Of a DNA stretch of 64,000 nucleotides, positions 1 through 9,069 are shown in pieces; position 1 is the stretch's first letter; each line of letters begins with the position of its first letter. Both the position numbers and the translations under genes were made by a program. The stretch comes from Collimonas sp. PA-H2 (GTDB taxonomy: Bacteria > Pseudomonadota > Gammaproteobacteria > Burkholderiales > Burkholderiaceae_D): NCBI RefSeq assembly GCF_002564105.1, contig NZ_PDBX01000001.1, positions 2,542,001 through 2,606,000 of the forward strand, read 5' to 3'. The notes below the pieces were generated by a model. The model saw only the letters and a program-made list of their open reading frames with translations. It was not told where the DNA came from and ran no database searches.

Positions 1-206
1 ACGTGGCGGACGAGATGCTGCGGATGCTGCTGGATCCGCGCTACGAGCGTTACCCGAAAATGTCCGACGCCATGCTGGTCAGGCTGGCGATGCTGTTTCC
101 GAACCGGATCGGCAAGATCATCAACTGGTTTGAAAAGAAGGGCCAGGCCGGCCGCAAGCGCTATCTGGAAGAGCGCGGCCTGACCAGCCAGGTGGTGCGC
201 TGGTAG
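1..206 (+). CDS. C-terminal end of a probable SDR-type oxidoreductase (partial)
   Basis: This is the last 67 or so codons of a gene that begins before the window. The reading frame is open from base 3 and stops with TAG at 204-206. The visible tail is amphipathic and basic (RYPKMSDAML, NRIGKIINWFEKKGQAGRKRY) and resembles the tails of classical short-chain dehydrogenases, in which the last helices follow the substrate loop. No Rossmann glycine motif or YxxxK is visible because that part lies outside the window, so the family call is tentative. An MFS gene follows about 120 bases downstream on the same strand, so the two may be co-transcribed. Confidence 0.4.
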   Translation, partial: VADEMLRMLLDPRYERYPKMSDAMLVRLAMLFPNRIGKIINWFEKKGQAGRKRYLEERGLTSQVVRW

Positions 207-329
207 CAGTCAAAAGGTAGCACCAGAAAACCAAGGAGGCCGAATTCCGCGATAGACGGATGGTCGCCGACGCAGGATGAGCTATCCCGCTGTACCAATA
301 TAAAACACCCGTCCAAGGGAGATGACGAC

Positions 330-1550
330 ATGGCTTCAAGCGCAGCGCCCGCTACTGTTCAGGCCCCATCCATGCATGCCGCCGCCGGCAAGCCGCTGTC
401 GCCGGCAGCGCCGGGGCGGCGCGAAATGCTGCGCCTGGCGATCGTCTATGCGGTAGCCATCAACGGTACTATCCTGACGCCTTTCATCGTTGCCACCCTG
501 ATGCTGCGCTTCGGCCTGGATGAGGGCCAGGCCACCATGATGACCGGCTTTGAAATGCTGGGCATGGCGCTCAGCTGCATGCTGCTGCCGCACTTGGTAG
601 CACGGCATGCCAGCCGCTTTGCCTGGCTCGGCATGCTGGGGACTGTGGCGATGCAGGCCGCCAGTGCGCTGCTGGCGACGGCGCAGGCAGTCGGCATGGC
701 GCGCGGCATGGCCGGCGTGTTCGAAGGCATGCTCTTCATGCTGGTGGCGGCCAGGGTCGCCAACCAGCCATCCGCCGAGCGCATCTGGGGCGTGATCGTG
801 CTGGTGGCCGGCTTGGTCAACGGCGCGCTGCTGATCGGCATTTCCTACCTGCCGGAACGCTGGGCGGCGCAGTGGCTGTTCCTGGCGCTGGCCATGCTGG
901 CGCTGTGCGCCGCGCCAGTGCTGCTGCAAGCCGGCCGCGCCATCGTCCATGACGGCCGCGCCGTAAAAAAGACATCCGCCGGCGCCTTGCCATGGCTGCG
1001 CATAGGCGCCGTCTGGCTGCTCACCATCCTGATCTATGGCGTGCAGGCCGGCCAGTGGGCGGTGACCGAGCTGGCCGGGCAGCATGCCGGACTGGCAACT
1101 TCGACCATCGGCATCCTGTTGTCGATTTCTTCCTTTCTCGGTTTCCTCGGCTGCATCGCCTCTTCCTGGCGCGGCAGCCACCAGCATCGGCGCGTGATTA
1201 TCGTGGCGGCGCTGCTGCTGATGATGGTGTCGGTGATGTGGTTCTTCTCGGCCCGCAGCGGCGCCGCTTATTTCAGCAGCCAGCTGCTGCTGAATATCGG
1301 CTTCTACGCGCTGACTCCCTTCCTTACCGGCCTGCTGTCCGAGATCGACAGCGACGGCTCGCTGGTGTCGCGTACCGTGGTAGTGACGCTGGCCGGCGTG
1401 GCGTTCGGCACCACCGCGGCCGGCTGGCTGCTGAGCGCCCTCGGCGCCGAGCGCTTCGGCATGGTGCTGGGAGCCGTGGTGCTGCTGGGCATTCCGCTGG
1501 TGGCGATCGCCTTTGCCCCAGCCACCCGCCGCACCGCCGCCGCCAAGTGA
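330..1550 (+). CDS. MFS transporter
   Basis: A 406-residue polytopic inner-membrane protein. After a cytoplasmic leader of about 30 residues there are close to twelve hydrophobic segments, starting at LRLAIVYAVAINGTILTPF, with a central basic loop around residues 200-220 (HDGRAVKKTS) separating the two halves. This is the usual length and layout of a major facilitator carrier. The ATG is preceded by AAGGGAGATGACGAC, a good ribosome site. The substrate cannot be read from the sequence. The DUF1329 gene starts 48 bases after its stop, so it probably belongs to the same transcript as the envelope module downstream. Confidence 0.8.
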   Translation: MASSAAPATVQAPSMHAAAGKPLSPAAPGRREMLRLAIVYAVAINGTILTPFIVATLMLRFGLDEGQATMMTGFEMLGMALSCMLLPHLVARHASRFAWLGMLGTVAMQAASALLATAQAVGMARGMAGVFEGMLFMLVAARVANQPSAERIWGVIVLVAGLVNGALLIGISYLPERWAAQWLFLALAMLALCAAPVLLQAGRAIVHDGRAVKKTSAGALPWLRIGAVWLLTILIYGVQAGQWAVTELAGQHAGLATSTIGILLSISSFLGFLGCIASSWRGSHQHRRVIIVAALLLMMVSVMWFFSARSGAAYFSSQLLLNIGFYALTPFLTGLLSEIDSDGSLVSRTVVVTLAGVAFGTTAAGWLLSALGAERFGMVLGAVVLLGIPLVAIAFAPATRRTAAAK

Positions 1551-1598
1551 ACTGCGCTTTCTAAATTTTTGTGCTTTGACCTGCGAGGAGATATAAAA

Positions 1599-2972
1599 AT
1601 GAAAATGCACCCGATCAAACCGAAAGCTTCGCTGCTAATGCTCTCCATCGCCTGCCTGCTGGCGCCGCTGGTATGGGCGCAGCAAGCTTCGAAACTGGGC
1701 GCCGAGCTGACCCCGGTAGGCGCCGAAAAAGCCGGCAGCAAGGATGGCGTGATCCCGGCCTGGAGCGGCGGTGACGTCAATCCGCAAGGTGGCTACAAGG
1801 CCGGCCAGCCGCGGCCCGATCCGTATGCGGCCGACAAGACGCTGTATTCGATCAATGCCGCCAATGTCGATAAATATGCCGCCAAGCTGTCGCCCGGCCA
1901 GGTGCAGCTGATCAAGAGCATCAAGGGCTATCGCGTGGATGTGTATCCGACGCATCGTTCCTGCGGCTATCCGGAGGTGGTCTACCAGCGCAGCAAGGAA
2001 AATGTCGGTTTCGCCAAGCTGGCCGCCAACGGCTACGAACTGGCGGAAGCCAAGACCGCCGGCTACCCGTTCCCGATGCCGGCCAGCGGCGTCGAAGCCA
2101 TGTGGAACTTCAAGATGCGCTACCAGGGCGAGGGCCTGACCTGGGCCTACTCCACGGTGGTGCCGCCGAAAGGCGGCAGCGACATCGGCCAGCCGCTGGT
2201 GCAGGAGGACTACATCATGTTCCCGCTGTCGGAGCCGAAGAACAATAATATCGCCGGCGCAAAGGGGGTCGAGTCGCTCTACCTCAGTCCGTATATCGCA
2301 CCGGCCCAGTTTGCCGGCGACGTCACCTTGTCGCACGCCTATATCGGCAAACCGAATGATATCTGGCTGTACTTCGCCAGCCAGCGCCGGGTGCGGCGCG
2401 CGCCGACCTATTCCTACGATGCTCCCATCCTCAACGATGAAAACCTGGAAACCATCGATCAGTACACCATGTACAACGGCCCGCTGGACCGCTACGACTA
2501 CAAGCTGGCCGGCAAGAAGGAAATGATCGTTCCCTACAACTGGAACAAGCTCAATTCGGTGCAGGCTAAGATCGGCGACGTCGTGCAGCCGACTTTCCTC
2601 AGCCGCGACCTGGCGCGCTACGAAACCCACCGCGTGTGGGAAATCGAAGCCACCGTCAAGCAGGGCGCGCGCCATACCTTCCCCAAGCGGACCTTTTATC
2701 TGGATGAAGATTCCTGGCAAATCCTGGTGCAGGATCTGTACGACGGCCAGGGCAAGGTCCAGCGCGTGATGGAAAGCGGGGTGGTGATGGCGACCGAGCT
2801 GCCGGCTTGCGTGCAGGAAGCCTATGCCAGCCATGACCTGGCGCTGGGACGCTACATCGCCGAACGGATCCCGGCCGGGCAAAAGCAGTCCGACTGGCTG
2901 GCCGGCCGCGATGGCCGGGTCAAGGAATCGATGTTCGAGCCTGACGGCCTGCGCCGCTTCGCTACTCGCTGA
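1599..2972 (+). CDS. DUF1329 family exported protein
   Basis: A 457-residue protein with a cleavable signal peptide (hydrophobic SLLMLSIACLLAPLVWA, then QQ). The start is set by GAGGAG eight bases before the ATG; an upstream in-frame TTG has no ribosome site. The body matches DUF1329 style: KLGAELTPVGAEKAGSKDG near the N-terminus, YDAPILNDENLETIDQY in the middle, and RTFYLDEDSWQILVQDLYDGQGK, the last recalling lipoprotein-chaperone (LolA/LolB-like) folds that bind lipids. Family members usually lie next to DUF1302 proteins, as here. A periplasmic carrier of hydrophobic ligands is the likely role, but this is inference; no biochemical function is assigned from the sequence. Confidence 0.85.
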   Translation: MKMHPIKPKASLLMLSIACLLAPLVWAQQASKLGAELTPVGAEKAGSKDGVIPAWSGGDVNPQGGYKAGQPRPDPYAADKTLYSINAANVDKYAAKLSPGQVQLIKSIKGYRVDVYPTHRSCGYPEVVYQRSKENVGFAKLAANGYELAEAKTAGYPFPMPASGVEAMWNFKMRYQGEGLTWAYSTVVPPKGGSDIGQPLVQEDYIMFPLSEPKNNNIAGAKGVESLYLSPYIAPAQFAGDVTLSHAYIGKPNDIWLYFASQRRVRRAPTYSYDAPILNDENLETIDQYTMYNGPLDRYDYKLAGKKEMIVPYNWNKLNSVQAKIGDVVQPTFLSRDLARYETHRVWEIEATVKQGARHTFPKRTFYLDEDSWQILVQDLYDGQGKVQRVMESGVVMATELPACVQEAYASHDLALGRYIAERIPAGQKQSDWLAGRDGRVKESMFEPDGLRRFATR

Positions 2973-3051
2973 CAGCCATGGCGGTAGCCGCACGGCTGGC
3001 CGCCGCCAATAAAAATCGCGCAGTTTGTTCGGATCCCGGGGAGAGACAGGA

Positions 3052-4995
3052 ATGAAGAAGATGGCGAACAGGAAGAAGGGCCGCTTGTGCAGTTTCCGGC
3101 CTGGCATGGCAGTGGCTTTGGTTTGGGGCAGTTCGACGGTGTTCAGCCATGCGGCCAGGGCGGAGCAGTTTGATCTCGGCAACGGCTTGAGCGGCAGTTT
3201 CGATTCTTCGGTTTCCTTCGGCGTCGGCGTACGCACCTCCAGTCCCAACTGCAGCTTCATCGGCCAGGACAACGGCGGCTGCGCCAGCAGCGGCCAGGTC
3301 GACATCGCGCGCCGCGATCCGCTCAATTTCAACCAGTCCTACGACCTGACCCGGCTCAACCAGGACAACGGCAACCTCAACTATAAAAGCGGGCAGGTGT
3401 TTTCGGCTGCCCTGCGCGGTGTGCACGATCTGTACCTGAAGGCGCCGGACGGCTGGAGCGGCCTGATGCGCGCCGCCTGGTCCTACGACTTCGCCGCCGA
3501 CCGCACCGGTTACGCCGATCTGGAACCGGACGCCCGTAGCCATGCAGTGCACGACATCCGCCTGCTGGATGCCTATGTCAACAAGGAATTCGAGATCGAC
3601 CAGCATCCGGTGCGGGTGCGGGTCGGCAACCAGGTGATCAGCTGGGGCGAAGACATTTTTATTCCCGGCGGGATCAATTCGATCAACTCCATCGACGTCC
3701 GGCGCGCACACAGTCCGGGCGTCCAGCTCAAGGAAATATTCCGGCCGGCGCCTATCCTCTCGCTCAACGCCGAAGTGGCAAAAGGCTTGAGCGTGGAAGG
3801 CTATTATCAGACCCGCTGGAACGGCTATGAATTCGATCCGGTTGGCACCTTCTTTTCCACCAGCGATATCGTCGGACGCGGCTCCAGCGGCGCCTTCCTG
3901 CCGACCTCGCTGGTCAATTCCGTCACCGGTCCGCTCGGTCTACCGCCGGCGCCGCCGGGCACGGTCGGCGATACCGGCACCCGCATCATCGGCGTCAATC
4001 CGAGCACCGGACTGCCGTTCAACCGTCAGTTGACAGCGGGCGAGCTGGCCGATCCCAATCTCAATCCGCTGTATGGCCCGTTGGTCCACAGCGGCAGCGT
4101 GATCCCGCGCGGCATCGATCATAATCCGAGGAACAGCGGCCAGTTCGGCCTGTCCACGCGCTACACCTTTCCCGACAGCGGCGACGAGCTGGCCTTGTAC
4201 TACGTGCGCTATCACGACAAGATCCCGTTCGCCAGCATCCGCGTCAACCAGGGCACTAGCGCCAATCCCTTCGGCTGGCAGGATATCTATCTGGACTACG
4301 CTGAAGACCGCAACCTGTTCGGCGTCTCCTACAACACCCGCGCCGGCGACTGGGCTTTTGGCACGGAACTGTCGTTCCGGCCGAAGGAAAGCATTCCGAT
4401 CGATCCGACCATCGTCGCCAATCCGGCCAATCCGTATTACTGCAACGCCGACCTCAATCCGGTCAATTACCGTCCTACCGGCTATGTCTGCCGCGGCGCG
4501 GTCGACCAGAAGAAGTACCAGTTCCACCTGACCGCCCTGAATATCTTCACCCCGGGCGGCAGTTTCGGTGGCCTGCTGCGGGCGCTAGGCGCGACCGAGG
4601 GCTCGTTCACTTCCGAGGTGGCGGCGGCCTACTATCCAGATCTCGATCTCAACCAGGGAATTCCGTATTCGGTCACCTCCGATTACCGGGTGCCGACCAA
4701 GCTGTCCAGCGGCCTGGTGGCGCAGATCGGCGTCAACTATCCAGCCGCGTTCGGCGGCCAGGCTTCTTATGCGCCAGACCTGTCGCTGTCGTATGGCATG
4801 TCCGGCGTGTCGGCCAGCGCCTTGCCTGGTTTCATCCAGGGAGCGGGCGCCGTGGTGGTTGGCCTGACCGTCGATTTCAAGACCAAGCCGGCTACCAAGA
4901 TGCGGGTCGACTACACCCACAATTACGGTGGCGGCCAGTCCAACCTGATGCGCGACCGCGACTTCGCCACTTTCAGTTTCACGACTTCGTTCTGA
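3052..4995 (+). CDS. DUF1302 family outer-membrane protein
   Basis: A 647-residue exported protein. The chosen ATG follows GGGGAGAGACAGGA; an in-frame TTG further upstream is less convincing. A signal peptide ends near HAARA/EQF. The mature part is rich in Gly, Asn, Asp and aromatic residues with alternating polar and hydrophobic stretches, and ends in phenylalanine (FSFTTSF), as expected for an outer-membrane beta-barrel. DUF1302 motifs include DLGNGLSGSFDSSVSFGVG at the mature N-terminus and RVGNQVISWGEDIFIPGGIN around residues 190-215. It sits between the DUF1329 gene and the RND gene, 19 bases before the latter, suggesting a pore or docking partner for the same substrate. Confidence 0.85.
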   Translation: MKKMANRKKGRLCSFRPGMAVALVWGSSTVFSHAARAEQFDLGNGLSGSFDSSVSFGVGVRTSSPNCSFIGQDNGGCASSGQVDIARRDPLNFNQSYDLTRLNQDNGNLNYKSGQVFSAALRGVHDLYLKAPDGWSGLMRAAWSYDFAADRTGYADLEPDARSHAVHDIRLLDAYVNKEFEIDQHPVRVRVGNQVISWGEDIFIPGGINSINSIDVRRAHSPGVQLKEIFRPAPILSLNAEVAKGLSVEGYYQTRWNGYEFDPVGTFFSTSDIVGRGSSGAFLPTSLVNSVTGPLGLPPAPPGTVGDTGTRIIGVNPSTGLPFNRQLTAGELADPNLNPLYGPLVHSGSVIPRGIDHNPRNSGQFGLSTRYTFPDSGDELALYYVRYHDKIPFASIRVNQGTSANPFGWQDIYLDYAEDRNLFGVSYNTRAGDWAFGTELSFRPKESIPIDPTIVANPANPYYCNADLNPVNYRPTGYVCRGAVDQKKYQFHLTALNIFTPGGSFGGLLRALGATEGSFTSEVAAAYYPDLDLNQGIPYSVTSDYRVPTKLSSGLVAQIGVNYPAAFGGQASYAPDLSLSYGMSGVSASALPGFIQGAGAVVVGLTVDFKTKPATKMRVDYTHNYGGGQSNLMRDRDFATFSFTTSF

Positions 4996-5014
4996 CCAGG
5001 GATTGGATGCAAGC

Positions 5015-7432
5015 ATGAGCGGTTCAACGCAACATCTTCCGCAGGACAGCCGGCTGCTGCGCATGGTGGCCCGGCTGGAATCTGTCCTCTTCAGGCGGCG
5101 CCTGCCGGTGCTGCTGGCCTTTGCCGCGTTCACCGCGTGCATGGCGGTGCTGGCGCTGGGCTTGCGCATGTCGGCCGGGTTTGAAAAGACCCTGCCGCAG
5201 CAGCATGAATACATCAAGACCTTCAACCAGTACCGCGAGGCGCTGTTCGGCGCCAACCGCCTGATCGTGGTGGTGCATGCGCGCCACGGCACGATCTGGA
5301 ATCCGCCGGTGCTGCGCCAGCTGCTGGGCGTGACCGAGGCCGTGAATTATCTGCAGGGAGTGGATCGCAGCAGCGTCATGTCGCTCTGGACTCCCAACGT
5401 TTTCTTCACTGAAATCACGGAAGAGGGTTTCAAGGCGTTGCCGATCACCGGCGGCGAGATCATTCCGGAAAAGCTCAATCCGCAGGTGATCGCCGACATC
5501 CGCGAGCGCGTCGCCGCCGGCGGCTATCTCGGCAACCTGGTGTCGCGCGACCAGAGCAGCGCCATGGTGCTGGCCGAGCTCCAGGACAGCGATCCGCAAA
5601 CCAGCCAGCCGCTCGACTACCGCACTTTCAACCAGCTGCTGGAAGACAAGGTGCGCAAACAGTTTGAAAACGCCGATGTGGAAATCCAGATCATCGGCTT
5701 CGCCAAGGCCATCGGCGATATCGGCGAAGAAGCCAGCAAGGTCATGCTGTTCTTCGGTATCGCCTTGCTGCTGACCGGCCTGTCGGTGTACTGGTACTGC
5801 CGTTCGCTGCGCCTGACCTTGCTGCCGCTGGTGTGCTCGCTCAGTTCGCTGGTGTGGCAGTTCGGCACCCTCAGGCTGCTGGGTTTCGGCCTCGATCCGC
5901 TAGCCATCCTGGTGCCCTTCCTGGTGTTCGCCATCGGCGTTTCGCATGGCGTGCAGCAGATCAATTTCATCGTCCGTGAAATCGCCGACGGCAAGAGTAC
6001 CGAACTGGCGGCACGGCACAGTTTCACCGGACTCTTGATACCCGGCACGCTGGCGCTCGTAACGGCCTTCATCAGCTTCATTACGCTGACCTTGATTCCG
6101 ATTCCGATGATACGTGAGCTGGCCATCGCGGCATCGATAGGGGTGGGCTACAAGATCGTCACCAACCTGGTGATGCTGCCGCTTGCCGCTTCCTATTTCA
6201 GTTTTTCGCGTGAATACGCGCAGCGCGCCATCGGCCGCCGTGAGCAGCACAGCCGTTGGCTCAGCGGCCTGGCGCTGGTGGCGCGGCCGCGCAACGCCTG
6301 GATCGTGGTGGCGCTGGGAACAGCATTGCTCGGCGTCGCTGTCTGGCAAAGCCAGGGCCGCCATGTCGGCAGCCTGCAGGCCGGCGCCGCCGAGCTGCGG
6401 CCGGAGGCGCGCTTCAACCGCGATGCCGCCGACATCACGACGCGTTTCGATGTCGGGCTGGATTGGCTGACCGTCGTGTTTGAAGTAGCGCCGGCAGGCC
6501 AGCTGGACGCCTGTGCCCGCCCCGATGCCCAGTTGTTCATGGATGATTTTGCACAGCAGATGAGCGGCGTACCCGGCGTGCTGTCGGTGCGCTCGGTGGC
6601 CGATGTGCTGAAGGGCGTCAATGCCGGCCTCAACGAAGGAAATCCGAAAATGAACACCATCACCCGCGACGCCCGCGGCCTCGGCTCGCAGTTCGGCAGC
6701 GCCAACAACCAGCTGCACGGCTTCTCTTCATCCGATTGCCGGGCCCAAGGCGTCAACCTGTACCTGAGCGATCACAAGGCCGTCACCATCAAGAGCGTGG
6801 TCGCCGCGGTCGAGGAATTCCGCCGCGCCAATCAATTGAGCGGTGTGAAGATCCGCCTGGCCAGCGGCAATGCTGGCGTCCAGGCCGCCACCAACGAGGT
6901 GCTGGAGCGCAGCGAACTGCCGATGATGCTGTATGTCTACGGCGCCATCCTGCTGCTGGTGCTACTGGCCTACCGCGACTGGCGCGCAATGCTGGCTTGC
7001 TGTCTGCCTTTGACGGTCGCCACCTGGCTGGGCTACTGGTTCATGAAGGACCTGAATATCGGCCTGACGGTAGCGACCTTGCCGGTGATGGTGCTGGCCA
7101 CCGGCATCGGCGTCGACTATGCCTTCTATATCTATAACCGCCTGCAGCTGCATTTGGGCGCCGGCCTCGATATCAGCAGCGCGCTCGAACGCACCTTGCA
7201 CGAAACCGGCGTGGCGACAGTGTTTACCGCGCTGACGCTATCGATCGGGGTCGCCACCTGGTCGTTCTCGCCGCTGCAGTTCCAGGCCGACATGGGCAAG
7301 CTGCTGACCTTCATGTTCCTGGTCAACATGGTGATGGCGGTGACCTTGCTGCCGGCCTTCGCCGTGGTGCTGGAGGGCCTGTTCCCGCGCCGCGCCGGCA
7401 TGCTGCGCACACCGTCTTATGCGGCTCATTGA
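5015..7432 (+). CDS. MMPL/RND-superfamily transporter
   Basis: An 805-residue inner-membrane protein with the two-fold RND layout. One transmembrane helix near residue 30 (LPVLLAFAAFTACMAVLAL) is followed by a periplasmic domain of about 180 residues, a helix bundle starting at KVMLFFGIALLLTGL, a second periplasmic domain, and a final bundle starting at LPMMLYVYGAILLLVLLAY. The motif GIGVDYAFYIYNRL in the second bundle is typical of the MMPL branch, whose members move lipids and other hydrophobic compounds rather than drugs. ATG at 5015 is chosen over the TTG twelve bases earlier. The next gene begins eight bases after the stop. No membrane-fusion protein is present, as is usual for this branch. 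Confidence 0.85.
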   Translation: MSGSTQHLPQDSRLLRMVARLESVLFRRRLPVLLAFAAFTACMAVLALGLRMSAGFEKTLPQQHEYIKTFNQYREALFGANRLIVVVHARHGTIWNPPVLRQLLGVTEAVNYLQGVDRSSVMSLWTPNVFFTEITEEGFKALPITGGEIIPEKLNPQVIADIRERVAAGGYLGNLVSRDQSSAMVLAELQDSDPQTSQPLDYRTFNQLLEDKVRKQFENADVEIQIIGFAKAIGDIGEEASKVMLFFGIALLLTGLSVYWYCRSLRLTLLPLVCSLSSLVWQFGTLRLLGFGLDPLAILVPFLVFAIGVSHGVQQINFIVREIADGKSTELAARHSFTGLLIPGTLALVTAFISFITLTLIPIPMIRELAIAASIGVGYKIVTNLVMLPLAASYFSFSREYAQRAIGRREQHSRWLSGLALVARPRNAWIVVALGTALLGVAVWQSQGRHVGSLQAGAAELRPEARFNRDAADITTRFDVGLDWLTVVFEVAPAGQLDACARPDAQLFMDDFAQQMSGVPGVLSVRSVADVLKGVNAGLNEGNPKMNTITRDARGLGSQFGSANNQLHGFSSSDCRAQGVNLYLSDHKAVTIKSVVAAVEEFRRANQLSGVKIRLASGNAGVQAATNEVLERSELPMMLYVYGAILLLVLLAYRDWRAMLACCLPLTVATWLGYWFMKDLNIGLTVATLPVMVLATGIGVDYAFYIYNRLQLHLGAGLDISSALERTLHETGVATVFTALTLSIGVATWSFSPLQFQADMGKLLTFMFLVNMVMAVTLLPAFAVVLEGLFPRRAGMLRTPSYAAH

Positions 7433-7440
7433 GGATATCC

Positions 7441-8499
7441 ATGTTTGCAGCGTCAACAGTTCCATATCAAAAGACAGTCCGTTTGGGCGGCTTGCTGATG
7501 GCCGGTTTATTCACACTGGCGGTGCTTAGCCCGAGTACACGTGCGGCTGACCAGGCCGCATCCGACTGGCCGACCAGGCGGCCCGCCCTAATCCGTCCGC
7601 AGGCGAGCAGCAGTCCTTTGCTGGCTGCCGCCACCGCCGGCTTAGGAGCGGGCAGCAGGATAGTGGCGGTAGGCGAGCACGGCGTCATCCTGCTGTCCGA
7701 CGATGGCAGCACATACCGCCAGGCGCGCAGCGTACCGACCCGCACCATGCTGACCACGGTGTGCTTCATCGACCGTAATACCGGCTGGGCCGCAGGCCAT
7801 GACGGCGTGGTCCTGAAAACCACCGACGGCGGCGAAAACTGGCAACTGCTGCGCCAGCAGTACGGCCAGGAACAGCCGATCCTGTCGATCTGGTTCGGCG
7901 ACGCCAGCAACGGCATCGCCGTGGGTTTGTTCGGCATGGCCTTGAGCAGCAGCGACGGCGGCGCCAGCTGGAGCGAGCTGAAACTGGCCAGCGGCGATGC
8001 CGCCGACCGCCACCTGTACCGCATCCTCCCCACGCCGAGCGGCACGCTATTGGTCATGGCGGAAGCCGGTACGGTATTCCGCTCGGAAGACGGCGGCAAG
8101 CATTGGGACGTGATCGACAGCGGCGCCAAGGGCTCGCTGTGGAGCGCGCTGGCGTTTTCCGATAATGGCCAGAGCAGCGTGGTGGCGGCCGGCATGCGCG
8201 GCCACATCGTCCGCAGCAATGACGACGGCAAGAGCTGGCAGGCGGTGGCCTCCGGCACCACGCAGTCGCTGACCGATGTCGCCCGGCTGTCCGCGCAGGA
8301 GCTGGTGGTGGGCGGCATGGGCGGCGCGCTGTTGTTCAGCAGCGATGGCGGCCGCCATTTCACAGCGCGCCAAGGCGCCGGCGATGCTCCTCTCACCGCG
8401 CTGCTGAAAACACCCGGGCCGGAGCCGGCGCAACTGGCGCTGTTTTCCATGGCGGGCGTCATGAAGCCGCTGGCCGCCGGGACGCTGACCCAGCCCTAG
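7441..8499 (+). CDS. YCF48-like beta-propeller, exported
   Basis: A 352-residue protein with a signal peptide (LLMAGLFTLAVLSPSTRA). The start follows GAGG with a six-base gap; the stop of the RND gene lies only eight bases upstream. The mature protein carries repeated sialidase-type BNR/Asp-box units: GVVLKTTDGGENW, MALSSSDGGASW, TVFRSEDGGKHW, HIVRSNDDGKSW and LLFSSDGGRHF. Such repeats build a propeller like the photosystem II assembly factor YCF48. Non-photosynthetic bacteria often encode it beside DUF1302/DUF1329/RND genes, so here it is probably a periplasmic assembly or scaffold factor for that transporter. The role is inferred from the neighbourhood. Confidence 0.82.
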   Translation: MFAASTVPYQKTVRLGGLLMAGLFTLAVLSPSTRAADQAASDWPTRRPALIRPQASSSPLLAAATAGLGAGSRIVAVGEHGVILLSDDGSTYRQARSVPTRTMLTTVCFIDRNTGWAAGHDGVVLKTTDGGENWQLLRQQYGQEQPILSIWFGDASNGIAVGLFGMALSSSDGGASWSELKLASGDAADRHLYRILPTPSGTLLVMAEAGTVFRSEDGGKHWDVIDSGAKGSLWSALAFSDNGQSSVVAAGMRGHIVRSNDDGKSWQAVASGTTQSLTDVARLSAQELVVGGMGGALLFSSDGGRHFTARQGAGDAPLTALLKTPGPEPAQLALFSMAGVMKPLAAGTLTQP

Positions 8500-8516
8500 C
8501 CGGCACTCCTTGATTT

Positions 8517-8535
8517 GATTACCTGGGAGGTAATC
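8517..8535. promoter_or_regulatory. Palindromic operator candidate upstream of the NTF2-like gene
   Basis: GATTACCTGGGAGGTAATC is a perfect 8+3+8 palindrome lying 90 bases before the gene at 8625 and close to the XRE/MmyB regulator gene at 9070. The position and symmetry fit a dimeric repressor site; the regulator next door is the natural candidate. Confidence 0.5.
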
Positions 8536-8555
8536 GACCGTGCTCTCTGGCAGGC

Positions 8556-8592
8556 GGAGAATGTTTCTGTCGACAACGACAACGCATTCTCC
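8556..8592 (+). other. Inverted repeat in the leader of the NTF2-like gene
   Basis: GGAGAATG (8556-8563) pairs with CATTCTCC (8585-8592) across a 21-base loop. It lies between the operator and the ribosome site of the next gene and could be a leader stem or a second regulator site. No further evidence is visible. Confidence 0.3.
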
Positions 8593-8624
8593 CCAAACCA
8601 CTGAAACCTTGAAGGAGCACGATC

Positions 8625-9023
8625 ATGACTGACATCAACCACACTGCCACTATCGCCGATCAAGCCAATGCCATCGCCAGCCGTTACATCGCGGCCTGGA
8701 GCGAAGCCGATGCGGTGCGCCGCCGCGCCCTGATCGCCAAGGTGTTTACGCCAGATGCGGTGTATCTCGATCCGATGGCGCGCAGCGCCGGCCACGACGG
8801 CCTGGACGCCATGATAGGCGCGGTGCAGCAGCAGTTCGCCGGCCTCCGCTTCCGCCTGCACGGCAAGCAGGACGGCCACAACGATGTCGTGCGCTTTTCC
8901 TGGACTCTGGGCGCCGACGGTGCCGAGCCGGTGGCCTACGGCACCGACATCGCGGTGGTGGCGGCCGACGGCCGCATCCGCAGCGTCACCGGTTTCCTGG
9001 ATGCGATGACGGTGCCGGCATAG
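8625..9023 (+). CDS. NTF2-fold / SnoaL-like protein
   Basis: A 132-residue cytoplasmic protein preceded by AAGGAG. It shows the NTF2-fold pattern: an N-terminal helix with ANAIASRYIAAWSEAD, then TPDAVYLDPMARSAGHDG, and strands such as DVVRFSWTLG and GTDIAVVAADGRIRSVTGF. Members include polyketide cyclases, isomerases and non-enzymatic binding proteins, so the reaction cannot be specified. The MmyB-type regulator begins 46 bases downstream on the same strand, and a palindromic operator precedes this gene, so the pair looks like an auto-regulated target-regulator unit. Confidence 0.75.
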   Translation: MTDINHTATIADQANAIASRYIAAWSEADAVRRRALIAKVFTPDAVYLDPMARSAGHDGLDAMIGAVQQQFAGLRFRLHGKQDGHNDVVRFSWTLGADGAEPVAYGTDIAVVAADGRIRSVTGFLDAMTVPA

Positions 9024-9069
9024 CCGCGGATAGCGCGCTACACTGCGCATAATTCTTCGGAGGCAGCTC

